DNA of 64,000 nucleotides from Cohnella abietis (GCF_004295585.1 NZ_AP019400.1:1455501-1519500); one strand, 5' to 3'. Shown: positions 47,030 through 55,815, counted from the first letter of the stretch. Notes: generated by a model from the sequence alone, not told the origin. Translations and numbers: made by a program.

Positions 47030-47386
47030 TTAAGCAAATGTTGTATGTTTGGTCTTCCATTTTTCTAATGATATAAATAACCAAAGGCTATAAATGCCAA
47101 CTGTCACGATGCAGAGTAACCACCATTTAATCCAGTTGCCGAATAAACCTACAGCAGATCCATTAAACTTGAGTCTACGACCCTCAATTACAGTATGCTC
47201 AATTTTCCAGCGATAAAGCATTGTTAGTGCCCAAGGGTAGCAAATACCTAGCGTGCATACAGTTACGATAAAACCGAGAATACTCCAACCAATATACTGC
47301 AGCAAGCCCCCATCAAAATATGATTGCACTTCAATTTTAATTGGCCTTTCAGATATTTCCCCGTTTACGCTTGTAGCGATGCTCAC
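47030..47386 (-). CDS. DUF898 family membrane protein
   Basis: About 118 residues. SYFDGGLLQYIGWSILGFIVTVCTLGICYPWALTMLYRWKIEHTVIEGRRLKFNGSAVGLFG is close to the YjgN/DUF898 pattern. There are two membrane segments, and a third hydrophobic segment WWLLCIVTVGIYSLWLFI. GTG 47386 is 7 nt after AGGAG; ATG 47401 is also in frame with a weaker site. Function unknown. Confidence 0.75.
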   Translation of the reverse strand: MSIATSVNGEISERPIKIEVQSYFDGGLLQYIGWSILGFIVTVCTLGICYPWALTMLYRWKIEHTVIEGRRLKFNGSAVGLFGNWIKWWLLCIVTVGIYSLWLFISLEKWKTKHTTFA

Positions 47387-47603
47387 AACAACACTCCTCA
47401 TAGTATATCCTGATCGGTTCAGGTAATTATTCCTATATGTGTGACATTATTCTACATCAAAAGTCCTGATTTGGCGATAAATAAAAATTAAGGAAGCTAT
47501 ACCCAATAAAGGATGTCCTATAGACTTTTTTTTACACGTGACTCACTTCTCCAAACAGCTTTCAATAATTATCAACGAACCAACAAATAAATGTGCGCAA
47601 AGA

Positions 47604-48081
47604 CAAGTGGGAGATGCACGAAATAATCGAACAACGGTGTCAGGGAGAGGCGCGATTGGAGGTAGGTGTACGAAATAATCGAGCTACTGGGTCTGGGAGA
47701 GGCACGATTGGAGGTATATGTACGAAATAATCGAGCAACGAGGGCGTGGAGAGGCACGATTGGAGGTAGATGTACGAAATAATCGAGCAACTGGTCAGAA
47801 AGAGGCACGTTTGAAGGTAGATGTACGAAATAATCGAGCAACGGGGTCAGGGATAGGCACGTTTGAAGGTAGATGTACGAAATAATCGAACAGAGAGGTC
47901 AGGAGGAGGTACGATTGGAGGTAGATGTACGAAATAATCGAGCAACGGGGTCGAGGATAGGCACGATTGGAGGTAGATGTACGAAATAATCGAGCAACTG
48001 GGTCAGAGAGATGCACGTTTGAAGGTAGATGTACGAAATAATCGAGCAACGGGGTCGAGGATAGGCACGATTGGAGGTAGA
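47604..48081. repeat. 52-bp minisatellite, left half (9 units)
   Basis: The core ACGAAATAATCGA occurs at 47618, 47670, 47722, 47774, 47825, 47877, 47929, 47981 and 48033, with a 51-52-bp period. Between cores the sequence follows GCAACGGGGTCAGGGAGAGG then CACGATTGGAGGTAGATGT with substitutions. The unit is not a multiple of three and no start signals are present, so it is noncoding. An IS element ends this half. Confidence 0.9.
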
Positions 48082-48168
48082 TCGGTTCGGTCCCCTAATT
48101 CCGGAGAGTCTCCAAGTAAAACTGTTGTTATTATAGAATCCCATTCTTTTTCGCCGTTTTGCTCAAAA

Positions 48169-49062
48169 TTACAGCACGCGATCGAATTTTTTGAGGTCTT
48201 CTTTGGTACCTTTTAACCAGTTCATGAATGCTGCTGGTGAACGCTTCCCTAAGCTGCCGTGCATCCGACGTGCGTTGTAAAATTCGATGTAGTCCCGCAC
48301 TGCCTGGTACGCTGCTTCGAATGTTTCAAACGACGTCTTGTCCAATACGTCGCGTTCCAATGTGGCATGAAACGATTCGATGTAAGCATTCATATTTGGT
48401 GATTTTGGCGGGATACGCTCGTGAATAAAGGGCTCATTCTCATCTGCACTGAGCGCACCAAACGCCTTGCTTATAAACTGCGGGCCGTTGTCGGTCCGGA
48501 TAATTGGCCTAGCTTCGCCCTGCGACAAGCGGGCTTTGAATGCAGCTTTCACTGTTTGACAGATATGGATAGCACTGCACGACGAGCCTAAGTGGTAACC
48601 GACAATGGTTCGGTCGTAGACATCGATCATGTCTGCCAGATAGAAGAACTGATCGTAACCCTCGACGTACCCATACTTAATGTCGAGCTGCCACAGCTGA
48701 TTTGAAGCAGTGATGGTATGGTTGCGGGCTAATCGCCTTGGATAGTGAACAATTTTCCTACGCTGAGGCTTCAAAATGCCTAGCTCCTTGCAAAAACGGT
48801 ATACCTTCTTATCATTAATCAAAGCCTGGTACTGGACACGTAAGCATTCTGCGAGCATGCGGTAGCCGTAGATATATTCTTCACCTGAAATGAGTTCCGT
48901 CAGCCATTCCTGCACCTGTGAATTGCTGACCTTATCGCCATTTTGCAGCAGGGTATGGGTGGACAGAGGTCTACCACGGGCAGGCGGACTCGAGGCAACG
49001 ACTTCCAAATGGTTCTTCCTAAGACGGCGCTCATAGTACGTGGAAGAAGCCACTGCAACCAT
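48169..49062 (-). CDS. IS3-family transposase OrfB (DDE integrase domain)
   Basis: 297 residues from ATG 49062, with ASSTYYERRL at the N terminus and a complete catalytic triad: QLDIKYGYV, IRTDNGPQFIS and NAYIESFHATLERDV (D, D, E). It is probably made as an OrfAB fusion by -1 frameshifting. The -1 frame is open from the slippery site through LDDKLEVATTFIERGNAVV to this ATG. Confidence 0.88.
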   Translation of the reverse strand: MVAVASSTYYERRLRKNHLEVVASSPPARGRPLSTHTLLQNGDKVSNSQVQEWLTELISGEEYIYGYRMLAECLRVQYQALINDKKVYRFCKELGILKPQRRKIVHYPRRLARNHTITASNQLWQLDIKYGYVEGYDQFFYLADMIDVYDRTIVGYHLGSSCSAIHICQTVKAAFKARLSQGEARPIIRTDNGPQFISKAFGALSADENEPFIHERIPPKSPNMNAYIESFHATLERDVLDKTSFETFEAAYQAVRDYIEFYNARRMHGSLGKRSPAAFMNWLKGTKEDLKKFDRVL

Positions 49063-49115
49063 CTGTAATACGATTACGACTGCGTTTCCCCGCTCAATGA
49101 AGGTTGTGGCAACCT

Positions 49116-49436
49116 CTAGTTTGTCATCGAGAGAGGGTTCTTCTTTTTTATAAGTTCACGCAAAATCTCGAGTTCAAGTTCTTTCTCGCCCAAGACCTTC
49201 ATAGCACGGGCATGTTTTTCCTCGAGTTCAAGATAGCGTTGTTCATCTGCTGCGCGTTCACTGAATGTAGGTATGCTATCATCGCCATGGGTTTCTTGAA
49301 ACTCCTTCACCCAAGAGCGTATGGTCTCAGATGTAACCTCGTACTTACGTGCAACAATAGCTGGCTTTATACCAGATAAAGCTTCCCTAGCTGCTTGATG
49401 TCTTATAGCTTCAAAAGTGCGATTACGTCTCCTCAT
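49116..49436 (-). CDS. IS3-family transposase OrfA (helix-turn-helix)
   Basis: 106 residues. FEAIRHQAAREALSGIKPAIVARKYEVTSETIRSWVKEF is the helix-turn-helix. A leucine-zipper-like coiled coil follows (LEEKHARAMKVLGEKELELEILRELI). The codons near its end contain AAAAAAG (49149-49143 on the minus strand), a classic A-AAA-AAG slippery heptamer. Confidence 0.85.
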   Translation of the reverse strand: MRRRNRTFEAIRHQAAREALSGIKPAIVARKYEVTSETIRSWVKEFQETHGDDSIPTFSERAADEQRYLELEEKHARAMKVLGEKELELEILRELIKKKNPLSMTN

Positions 49437-49509
49437 ATATCCTCATCCCCCTATCTTAGTGTACCTTAACTTTGCAGGCACTCTCCAATCTATTTAGGGG
49501 GCTTAATAG

Positions 49510-49977
49510 AGATGTACGAAATAATCGAGCAACTGGGTCAGAGAGATGCACGTTTGAAGGTAGAAGTACGAAATAATCGAGCAACGTGGTCAGGGGGAGG
49601 CGCGATTGGAGGTAGGTGTACGAAATAATCGAGCTACTGGGTCTGGGAGAGGCACGATTGGAGGTAGATGTACGAAATAATCGAGCAACTGGTCAGAAAG
49701 AGGCACGTTTGAAGGTAGATGTACGAAATAATCGAGCAACTGGGGCGTGGAGAGGCACTCTTGGAGATAGATGTACGAAATAATCGAGCAACGGGGGCGT
49801 GGAGAGGTACTCTTGGAGATAGATGTACGAAATAATCGAGCAACGGGTCTTTGGAGAGGCACTCTTGGAGGTAGGTGTACGGAATAATCGAGCAACGAGA
49901 TCGGGAAGAGGCACGTTTGAAGGTAGATGTACGAAATAATCGAGCAACGAGGTTTGGGAGAGGCACGATTAGAGCCA
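49510..49977. repeat. 52-bp minisatellite, right half (9 units)
   Basis: Cores begin at 49516, 49568, 49620, 49672, 49723, 49775, 49827, 49879 and 49931. The first right unit is nearly identical to left unit 8. Right units 2-4 closely match left units 1, 2 and 4. The array ends at AGAGCCAGCC. It was one array of 18 units before the IS arrived. Confidence 0.9.
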
Positions 49978-50008
49978 GCCAGATGGGGGAGGTAAGAAAT
50001 TAAAGCCA

Positions 50009-50046
50009 AAAGGCGTTGATACAGGTTTTCCCTGCATCAACGCCTT
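50009..50046 (-). terminator. Terminator of the CAP-domain gene
   Basis: On the minus strand AAGGCGTTGATGCAGG and CCTGTATCAACGCCTT form a nearly perfect stem around a GAAAA loop. TTTTGGCTTTAATTT follows. Confidence 0.75.
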
Positions 50047-50060
50047 CTGCCCTACTTCTT

Positions 50061-50819
50061 TTAAGAAATAAATTCTTGAACCCAGACGCCATTGTGGTAA
50101 GCAACGCCAATAATAGTGAAGTTGGCACTTAGGATATTAGCGCGATGACCAGGGCTATTCATCCATGCTGTCATTACTTCTTGAGGAGTACGTTGTCCCT
50201 TGGCAATGTTCTCACCTGCATAGCGATAGCTGATACCGTACGTTTTCATCATATCGAACGGTGAGCCGTAGGTCGGTGAATTATGGTCAAAATAACCGTT
50301 GTTATACATGTCTTTTGCTTTATCTAGAGCCATTTTGGTTAGAGTAGCATTAGATTCCTTCAAAGCACTTAGACCTGCTTTGGCGCGTTCCTGATTTACA
50401 AGTGTTACGACTTCAGTTGCGAATGAGGATGCTGGAGCTGTTGTGCCTGTGTCTGTCCCATTCCCTGGATTAGGCTTAGATGGCTGGGTTGGCACAGTGG
50501 GTTTAGATGGCTGAGTAGGTACAGTAGGCTTAGAAGGCTGGCTAGGCACGCTTGGCTTAGTTGGTGTTGATCCTTGACCGGAGCCTGTGTTTCCTGAACC
50601 CGTTGATGGTGCAGTTACGACTGGGTATTTGCCTTGCAGCCATTGTTGAAGGAGAGCATTAAGATCTATTCCAAGGCGACTATTGATTTGCGTAGTCGCT
50701 TGATTATTTCCAGTTACGCTTGCTGCTGATGCCGCGCCAACACCTGTAGGAATGGAAATCGCTAAAGCTAGCGTTCCTAATATAAGAGCTTTCTTAAAAC
50801 CTGATTTGTTGTTACGCAT
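50061..50819 (-). CDS. Secreted CAP-domain (SCP/YkwD-like) protein
   Basis: 252 residues. A signal peptide ends near GVGAASAAS. A Pro/Ser/Thr-rich linker with PSKPTVPTQ repeats (about 90-130) leads to a C-terminal CAP domain: FATEVVTLVNQERAKAGLSALK, YFDHNSPTYGSPFDMMKTYGISYRYAGENIAKG and WMNSPGHRANILSANFTIIGVAY. CAP proteins of this type are common in spore formers; their biochemical role is not settled. ATG 50819 follows AAGGGAGG. A c-di-AMP riboswitch leader precedes it. Confidence 0.88.
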   Translation of the reverse strand: MRNNKSGFKKALILGTLALAISIPTGVGAASAASVTGNNQATTQINSRLGIDLNALLQQWLQGKYPVVTAPSTGSGNTGSGQGSTPTKPSVPSQPSKPTVPTQPSKPTVPTQPSKPNPGNGTDTGTTAPASSFATEVVTLVNQERAKAGLSALKESNATLTKMALDKAKDMYNNGYFDHNSPTYGSPFDMMKTYGISYRYAGENIAKGQRTPQEVMTAWMNSPGHRANILSANFTIIGVAYHNGVWVQEFIS

Positions 50820-50841
50820 AAATATGTTCCTCCCTTTGTTT

Positions 50842-50960
50842 GCCTGCGAAGTTAGCTGACGGGTTCGGGTCAAAGAGTTCCCTGCCGCACGATTAGCGGC
50901 TTCACCCCACTATGTGGTTTCTCCGCGTCCGCTGTGGACTTAGGCTTGGAATATCTCAAA
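50842..50960 (-). ncRNA. ydaO/yuaA-type c-di-AMP riboswitch
   Basis: On the minus strand the leader has GGTGAAGCCGC, CGGCAGGGAACTC, then GACCCGAACCCGTCAGCTAAC followed by TTCGCAGGC. This is the conserved 3' part of the ydaO class (CCGACAGCTAACCTCGTAGGC). It ends about 23 nt before the start of the CAP-domain gene. In this class c-di-AMP binding turns expression off. The call is by recognition of conserved bases, not by folding. Confidence 0.8.
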
Positions 50961-51201
50961 GTCTATCAGCTAATCTGCTTGAAAACATTCCATAAATAAT
51001 AGCAATTGATAAATACAAAGCCCGTTTTTATTGTTGTATCAGTGGATTAACTGCTAAAATTACAAATCGTTCATAATTATTTGAAGCTAGAAATATCGCT
51101 GTTTGTACTATAATAAAGCTTGGCAGAGTCGGGGTAGATTCTTTGCATGTTCAAGCACACACCGATATAATTAAAAGCATAATGAGATAAAGGGGTGCGC
51201 C

Positions 51202-52239
51202 GTGCCGCCACTCGACGAGTTCGGACTAATTCGTGCCTGGACGGAAGGTCGTCAAACTAAGGAGCTCCTTGGTGCTGCTGGCGTTACGCTTGGCATCGGA
51301 GATGATGCAGCTATTGTCGCTGGTGAATCAAGTCAGGAGTGGCTTTTTGCCATGGATACGATGGTGGAAGAGGTTCATTTTCGCAAGGAGACGATGAGCG
51401 AGTCGGATGTGGGTTTTAAAGCACTGGCCGCCAATATTAGCGATATTGCGGCGATGGGAGGTATCCCGAAGCTGGCGCTTGTGTCGGTAAGCGTTCCTCC
51501 TCACTGGACGGCTACGCGAATGAAGCAATTATTCGACGGGCTTTATTCATGCGCGAACCGATATGGAGTTGCGGTAATTGGCGGTGATACGACTTCAGCA
51601 CCGAATCAGCTGGTCGTATCTATAACGGTTGTCGGCAACGTAGAGGCTGGCAAAGCTATTCGCCGTGACGGAGCAAAGCCTGGTCAGATCGTTTTTATGA
51701 CTGGACCCACAGGATTATCTGCCGGAGGCTTACATGGTTTGCTTAAAAGCGCTGCGGAAGCAAGCCATACTACATTCAAGCTGCCACCAATACCATCTAG
51801 ATTAGTTCAAGCCCATCAACGCCCTTCGCCTTCTGTGAAGGCAGGACGTATGCTGCTTGAGAATGGGTGGGGAGCGTCACTTAACGATGTAAGCGACGGA
51901 GTTGCCAGTGAAGCTTGGGAAATCGCTGAAGCCTCTCAAGTGAAGCTCGTATTGCATGAGAAGCTCTTACCTATTTCTGGTGAGCTAGCGTCGTATGCTC
52001 ATGATAACGGTATCCAACCGTTGGAGTGGGTGTTGTACGGTGGCGAGGATTACGTCCTTCTTGGGACTGCGGACAAGCAGCATGAGCAAGCGATGAAGGA
52101 ACATTTTCGCGCAGAAGGAATCCCCTTGTTTATTATTGGAGAAGTTGAAGCAGGAATTCCGGAAGTGGCTATGGAAACAGTGGGAGGCATCAATAAGCCC
52201 ATTCCCAAGAGAGGTTACAATCATTTTTCGAAGGGATAA
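51202..52239 (+). CDS. thiL: Thiamine-monophosphate kinase
   Basis: 345 residues. DEFGLIRAWTEG, LGIGDDAAIV, FAMDTMVEEVHF, AANISDIAAMGG, VIGGDTTSAPNQ and LNDVSDGVASEA are the ATP- and metal-binding segments of ThiL, which phosphorylates thiamine monophosphate to the diphosphate. The start is GTG 51202, 6-7 nt after AAAGGGG. It heads the tsaE-tsaB-rimI-tsaD run, an order usual in Bacillota. Confidence 0.92.
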   Translation: MPPLDEFGLIRAWTEGRQTKELLGAAGVTLGIGDDAAIVAGESSQEWLFAMDTMVEEVHFRKETMSESDVGFKALAANISDIAAMGGIPKLALVSVSVPPHWTATRMKQLFDGLYSCANRYGVAVIGGDTTSAPNQLVVSITVVGNVEAGKAIRRDGAKPGQIVFMTGPTGLSAGGLHGLLKSAAEASHTTFKLPPIPSRLVQAHQRPSPSVKAGRMLLENGWGASLNDVSDGVASEAWEIAEASQVKLVLHEKLLPISGELASYAHDNGIQPLEWVLYGGEDYVLLGTADKQHEQAMKEHFRAEGIPLFIIGEVEAGIPEVAMETVGGINKPIPKRGYNHFSKG

Positions 52240-52247
52240 TGTGAAGA

Positions 52248-52772
52248 ATGCAGCACAATGAAAAAGCGGATTCACCCCAGCTATATAGCTGGGAAGCCTC
52301 TTCCGAGAAGGATACTATAGGTTTTGCAGAAGCGTTGGCTAAGCTAGCTGTCCCTGGAACTGTCCTAGCCGTTGACGGAGATTTAGGAGCGGGAAAAACG
52401 CGTTTTGCTCAAGCGTTTGCTGCTGCTATCGGAGTACGGGGAATTGTGAACAGTCCTACTTATACGATTATTAAAGAGTACGAGGGAGAGCATCTCCCTT
52501 TTTATCATATGGATGTTTATCGTTTGACATTGCCTGAAGCTGATGAGCTTGGGTTAGACGAATATTTTCATAGTGAAGGTGTAACTTTGGTTGAGTGGGC
52601 ATCTCTTATTGAGCCCATTCTTCCTCAGGAGAGAATGTCTATTCAGATTGTGACGACTGGTCCTGATTCGCGGCGAATTATATGTCAACCGATGGGACAG
52701 CCCTACGAATCTTGGTGCCGGCAATTAGAAATGCTAGAGAAGGTAGACGAAGGGGAGAAACCAACCGTATGA
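52248..52772 (+). CDS. tsaE: tRNA t6A biosynthesis ATPase TsaE
   Basis: 174 residues. Walker A is in VDGDLGAGKTRFAQAFAAAIG. VNSPTYTIIKEYEG and FYHMDVYRL follow, then GVTLVEWASLIEPILP. TsaE works with TsaB and TsaD to transfer threonylcarbamoyl to A37 of ANN-decoding tRNAs. The stop overlaps the tsaB start (ATGA). Confidence 0.92.
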   Translation: MQHNEKADSPQLYSWEASSEKDTIGFAEALAKLAVPGTVLAVDGDLGAGKTRFAQAFAAAIGVRGIVNSPTYTIIKEYEGEHLPFYHMDVYRLTLPEADELGLDEYFHSEGVTLVEWASLIEPILPQERMSIQIVTTGPDSRRIICQPMGQPYESWCRQLEMLEKVDEGEKPTV

Positions 52773-53563
52773 AAATGAACGCAAGTAAGAGTGAGGATTC
52801 ATCTGTGACGGTGCTTTCCTTCGATACCTCGACGGCTTTACTTGCAGTGGCTATCGTAAAGGACGGGACTCTGGTGGATTCCATTACCTCCTTCACGGAG
52901 CGTAATCATTCAGTCAGAATATTATCTGAAATTAAGGAGCTTCTTAACCGTAATGGGATAAAAGGTACAGAAATAGATGCCATCGCGGTAGGACAAGGTC
53001 CAGGCTCTTATACAGGGGTTCGCATCGCAGTTACGGCTGCCAAGACGCTAGCTTGGGCATGGGACAAGCCATTAATTGGAGTATCCAGCTTAGAAGCATT
53101 GGCATTCGGGGCGTGGAACTCTCTTCGACTTGCTAATGAGGATATGGCTTCAGATCGTGATACATGGATAGTTCCTCTAATGGACGCGAGACGTGGGCAA
53201 GTGTATACATCTCGTTATGCCGCTGACCATTGCGGAAAATGGGACACAATCGATAGTGACGCTATCCGACTTATCGCGGATTGGGCGGAGCGAATTGAGG
53301 AAGAGGCTACACTCGATCCGCAGGTAGCCACGATTTGGTTCGTCGGTGATACTTTACCCCACAAGACGACAATTGAGCTTTCAGAGCAATCCGGAATTCG
53401 CTTGCGTACTTTCGATTTCGACATGGATGCTGGAGCAGTTGGGCAGCTCGCAGAGCTTCGTTATCGACAAGGCGAACGGGACGATGTACACACCTTTGTT
53501 CCGAATTATACGCAGCTGACGGAAGCGGAAAATAAGCTCATTGCTGCTTCCAGAGGAGAGTGA
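52769..53563 (+). CDS. tsaB: tRNA t6A biosynthesis protein TsaB
   Basis: 264 residues, slightly longer than the usual 225-240. VLSFDTSTALLAVAIV, ERNHSVRILSEI, IDAIAVGQGPGSYTGVRIAVTAAKTLAWA and VPLMDARRGQVYTSRY are conserved in the TsaB ASKHA fold. TsaB dimerises with TsaD. ATG 52769 overlaps the tsaE stop; upstream in-frame sequence is inside tsaE. Confidence 0.92.
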   Translation: MKMNASKSEDSSVTVLSFDTSTALLAVAIVKDGTLVDSITSFTERNHSVRILSEIKELLNRNGIKGTEIDAIAVGQGPGSYTGVRIAVTAAKTLAWAWDKPLIGVSSLEALAFGAWNSLRLANEDMASDRDTWIVPLMDARRGQVYTSRYAADHCGKWDTIDSDAIRLIADWAERIEEEATLDPQVATIWFVGDTLPHKTTIELSEQSGIRLRTFDFDMDAGAVGQLAELRYRQGERDDVHTFVPNYTQLTEAENKLIAASRGE

Positions 53564-53567
53564 CGAC

Positions 53568-54062
53568 ATGGAATACCGATTAATGAATCTGAATGATATC
53601 AGCACAATCGTAGAGATTGAACAGGAATCCTTCACGGCCCCATGGTCGGAGGAAGCGTTCCACAATGAGCTAACCAACAATCTTTTTGCCAAATATATGA
53701 TTATGGAGCTCGAAGGTACAATCTTAGGCTATGGCGGAATGTGGCTCATTATTGATGAGGCCCACATAACGAATATTGCGCTTAGAGAGCAGTATCGGGG
53801 TGTAGGTAATGGAAAAAAACTGCTTCAGGAAATGATGAAGACAGCCTATTTTCTAGGAGCACGGCGTATGACCTTAGAGGTACGTGTAACAAATGAAAGA
53901 GCACAGGCCTTGTATCGTAAGCTGGGATTTTATCCTTCCGGTGTTCGCCCTGCCTATTATTCCGATAATCTAGAGGATGCACTAATTATGTGGGCGGATC
54001 TAGTGCCGGATGACTTCGATGAGCTAGAAACAGCGGGTAAGGTAGGGGAGGAAGAAGCATGA
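53568..54062 (+). CDS. rimI: RimI-like N-acetyltransferase
   Basis: A 164-residue GNAT. EIEQESFTAPWSEEAFHNEL, IDEAHITNIALREQYRGVGNGKKLLQEMM (acetyl-CoA loop RGVGNGK) and LEVRVTNERAQALYRKLGFYPSGVRPAYYSDNLEDALIM match RimI, which acetylates the N-terminal Ala of ribosomal protein S18. ATG 53568 follows AGAGGAG. It overlaps tsaD by 4 bp. Confidence 0.9.
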   Translation: MEYRLMNLNDISTIVEIEQESFTAPWSEEAFHNELTNNLFAKYMIMELEGTILGYGGMWLIIDEAHITNIALREQYRGVGNGKKLLQEMMKTAYFLGARRMTLEVRVTNERAQALYRKLGFYPSGVRPAYYSDNLEDALIMWADLVPDDFDELETAGKVGEEEA

Positions 54063-55120
54063 GCGAATTGGACAATGAGATAGCTTCCTCTTCGAAAAGT
54101 AATTATATAATGCTTGCTATTGAGACGAGCTGCGATGAAACCTCGGTTGCAGTTGTTCGGAATGGGCGTGAGGTGCTTTCCAATATTATCTCTAGCCAGA
54201 TAGAGACACATAAGAAATTTGGCGGCGTTGTGCCTGAGATAGCTTCCCGAAAACACGTGGAGAGTATTACGGCCATTCTGGAGGAAGCGCTGCGCGAAGC
54301 TCAGGTTGGCTTAACCGATATTGATACGATCGCAGTAACCCAAGGTCCGGGTCTGATTGGGGCATTGCTGGTAGGCGTCGTAGCGGCGAAGAGCTTAGCC
54401 TTGGCGTTAGATGTACCTTTGATAGGAACTCATCATATTGCCGGGCATATTTATGCTAATCATCTGATGGGGGATATTGTTTATCCTGCTCTTGCTCTCG
54501 TTGTTTCTGGCGGGCATACGGAAATTGTACTTCTTGAACAAGAGGGCAAGTTTCGCATTCTCGGAAGGACAAGGGATGACGCAGTCGGAGAAGCTTATGA
54601 TAAAGTGGCAAGAGCGCTACAGTTCCCTTATCCAGGGGGCCCCTATGTGGATAGATTAGCACAGGAAGCAACGGAGGAAATCGTACTTCCGCGTGCATGG
54701 CTGGAGCCGGATTCCTATGATTTCAGCTTTAGTGGGTTGAAATCAGCTGTTCTGTCGGAGATCAACCGTTCACGAATGAAGGGCGAGTCACCGGATTTCT
54801 CGGCTTTGGCTAAGGGGTTCCAGCAATCGGTTATCGACGTGGTTACAAGTAAGGCAATTAAAGCGGCTAAGGAGTTTAACGTACGACAAATGCTGTTGTG
54901 TGGCGGTGTTGCGGCTAATCGAGGGCTGCGTGATAAACTAAGCTCATTATGTGAAGAAGCAGGCTTACCGTTACTTATACCTACGAATCAGCTATGTACA
55001 GACAATGCGGCTATGATTGCCGCCGCTGCAGACTTAAAATGGCGCCGTGGCGAGTTCTCATCGCTTGATCTTAAGGCAGAGCCGATACTATCGCTTGAGG
55101 ATTGGTCGGTTAACGATTAA
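54059..55120 (+). CDS. tsaD: tRNA N6-adenosine threonylcarbamoyltransferase TsaD
   Basis: 353 residues, the catalytic t6A subunit. AIETSCDETSVAVVRNG, VVPEIASRKHVE, TQGPGLIGALLVGV, the metal-binding HHIAGHIYAN, VVSGGHTEIV, and LLCGGVAANRGLR are all present. It is the last gene of the run. A consensus promoter for the T-box leader follows. Confidence 0.94.
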   Translation: MSELDNEIASSSKSNYIMLAIETSCDETSVAVVRNGREVLSNIISSQIETHKKFGGVVPEIASRKHVESITAILEEALREAQVGLTDIDTIAVTQGPGLIGALLVGVVAAKSLALALDVPLIGTHHIAGHIYANHLMGDIVYPALALVVSGGHTEIVLLEQEGKFRILGRTRDDAVGEAYDKVARALQFPYPGGPYVDRLAQEATEEIVLPRAWLEPDSYDFSFSGLKSAVLSEINRSRMKGESPDFSALAKGFQQSVIDVVTSKAIKAAKEFNVRQMLLCGGVAANRGLRDKLSSLCEEAGLPLLIPTNQLCTDNAAMIAAAADLKWRRGEFSSLDLKAEPILSLEDWSVND

Positions 55121-55140
55121 AAATATTTTGTAATAAGGAA

Positions 55141-55169
55141 TTGACAGATTATTTTTTGGTGAATATAAT
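55141..55169 (+). promoter_or_regulatory. Consensus sigma-A promoter of the leuA leader
   Basis: TTGACA (55141-55146), exactly 17 bp, then TATAAT (55164-55169). It sits 20 bp after the tsaD stop and drives the two T-box leaders and leuA. Confidence 0.88.
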
Positions 55170-55171
55170 AA

Positions 55172-55486
55172 GACCAATCCCCAAGGGGAACATACTTAAG
55201 GAAACGCGATGAACAGGAATAGTAGGGAAGACCCTGAATTCAGAGAGCTGCGGGATGGTGCAACGCAGTAGATGGGAACCTGAAGCTCACCTGGGAGCGG
55301 ATGTATGGAACGGCCGGACAATAAATCTGGTGCGCTACATTCATACGGTTAACCCCCGTGATAAGGTACAAAGCGGATATTTTCCAGCCTGACTGATTTA
55401 AGGCTAGTGAGAATATCAACAAGAGTGGTACCGCGGATGGCTAAATAAGCCCACCGTCTCTTATACAGAGACGAGTGGGCTTTTAT
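55172..55486 (+). ncRNA. T-box riboswitch 1 (probably Leu)
   Basis: Stem I elements GATGAACAGGAATAGTAGGG, AGAGAGCTGCGGGATGGTG and CCTGAAGCTCACCTGGGAGC are followed by the T-box sequence AGAGTGGTACCGCGG at 55422-55436. A terminator AGCCCACCGTCTCT/AGAGACGAGTGGGCT with TTTT ends at about 55485. The specifier reads GAAG-CTC-A, so Leu is the best reading. Uncharged tRNA would favour the antiterminator. Confidence 0.88.
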
Positions 55487-55499
55487 ATTTGGATACGCA

Positions 55500-55815
55500 A
55501 TGATCGGGAGTAGTAGGATTTCCTCGGGAGCAGAGAGCTGCGGGTCGGTGCGACGCAGCCGAAGAGGAAACTGAACTCGCCCAGGAGCGGAACGATGGAA
55601 AGGGATTTGGCGTAATTAGCCAATACTAGGTACATCGCTACGGTTGGCCCCCGCTATAGGGCGCTCGTCCTTGTTAATCGACCGAACGATTAGCATGGAC
55701 GCACAAGTGGGAGGAACAAGCTCGTCCGTCGGAAGACGAGCTCCTCCAAGCAGAGTGGTACCGCGGCGGCTTCCAAGCCCGTCGTCTCTAGCCTTAAGAG
55801 ACGACGGGCTTTTTG
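55500..55815 (+). ncRNA. T-box riboswitch 2 (probably Leu), in series
   Basis: A second complete leader: GATCGGGAGTAGTAGGATTT, CAGAGAGCTGCGGGTCGGTG, AACTGAACTCGCCCAGGAGC (specifier probably CTC), the T-box AGAGTGGTACCGCGG at 55752-55766 and a terminator AGCCCGTCGTCTCT/AGAGACGACGGGCT with TTTTT at 55776-55815. A transcript must read through both terminators to reach leuA. Confidence 0.88.

Larger units (their letters stand above)
48082..49509 (-). mobile_element. IS3-family insertion sequence
   Basis: About 1428 bp inserted into the minisatellite. The ends are imperfect inverted repeats sharing CCCCTAA and, further in, GGAGAGT. A 3-bp AGA appears on both sides (48079-48081 and 49510-49512) and fits a target duplication. 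Removing the element and one AGA restores the 52-bp spacing of the array. It encodes OrfA and OrfB on the minus strand. Exact ends may be off by a few bases. Confidence 0.8.

Noticed and set aside
47604..49977. Regular repeats that look like a CRISPR array
   Set aside because: The whole 52-bp unit is conserved, including the segment that would be spacer, and there are no cas genes or unique spacers.
47572..50009. Open frames reading LLDYFVHLPSNVP-type repeats through the minisatellite
   Set aside because: They exist in all three minus frames because the unit is 52 bp, have no ribosome sites and no known fold, so they are a by-product of the repeat.
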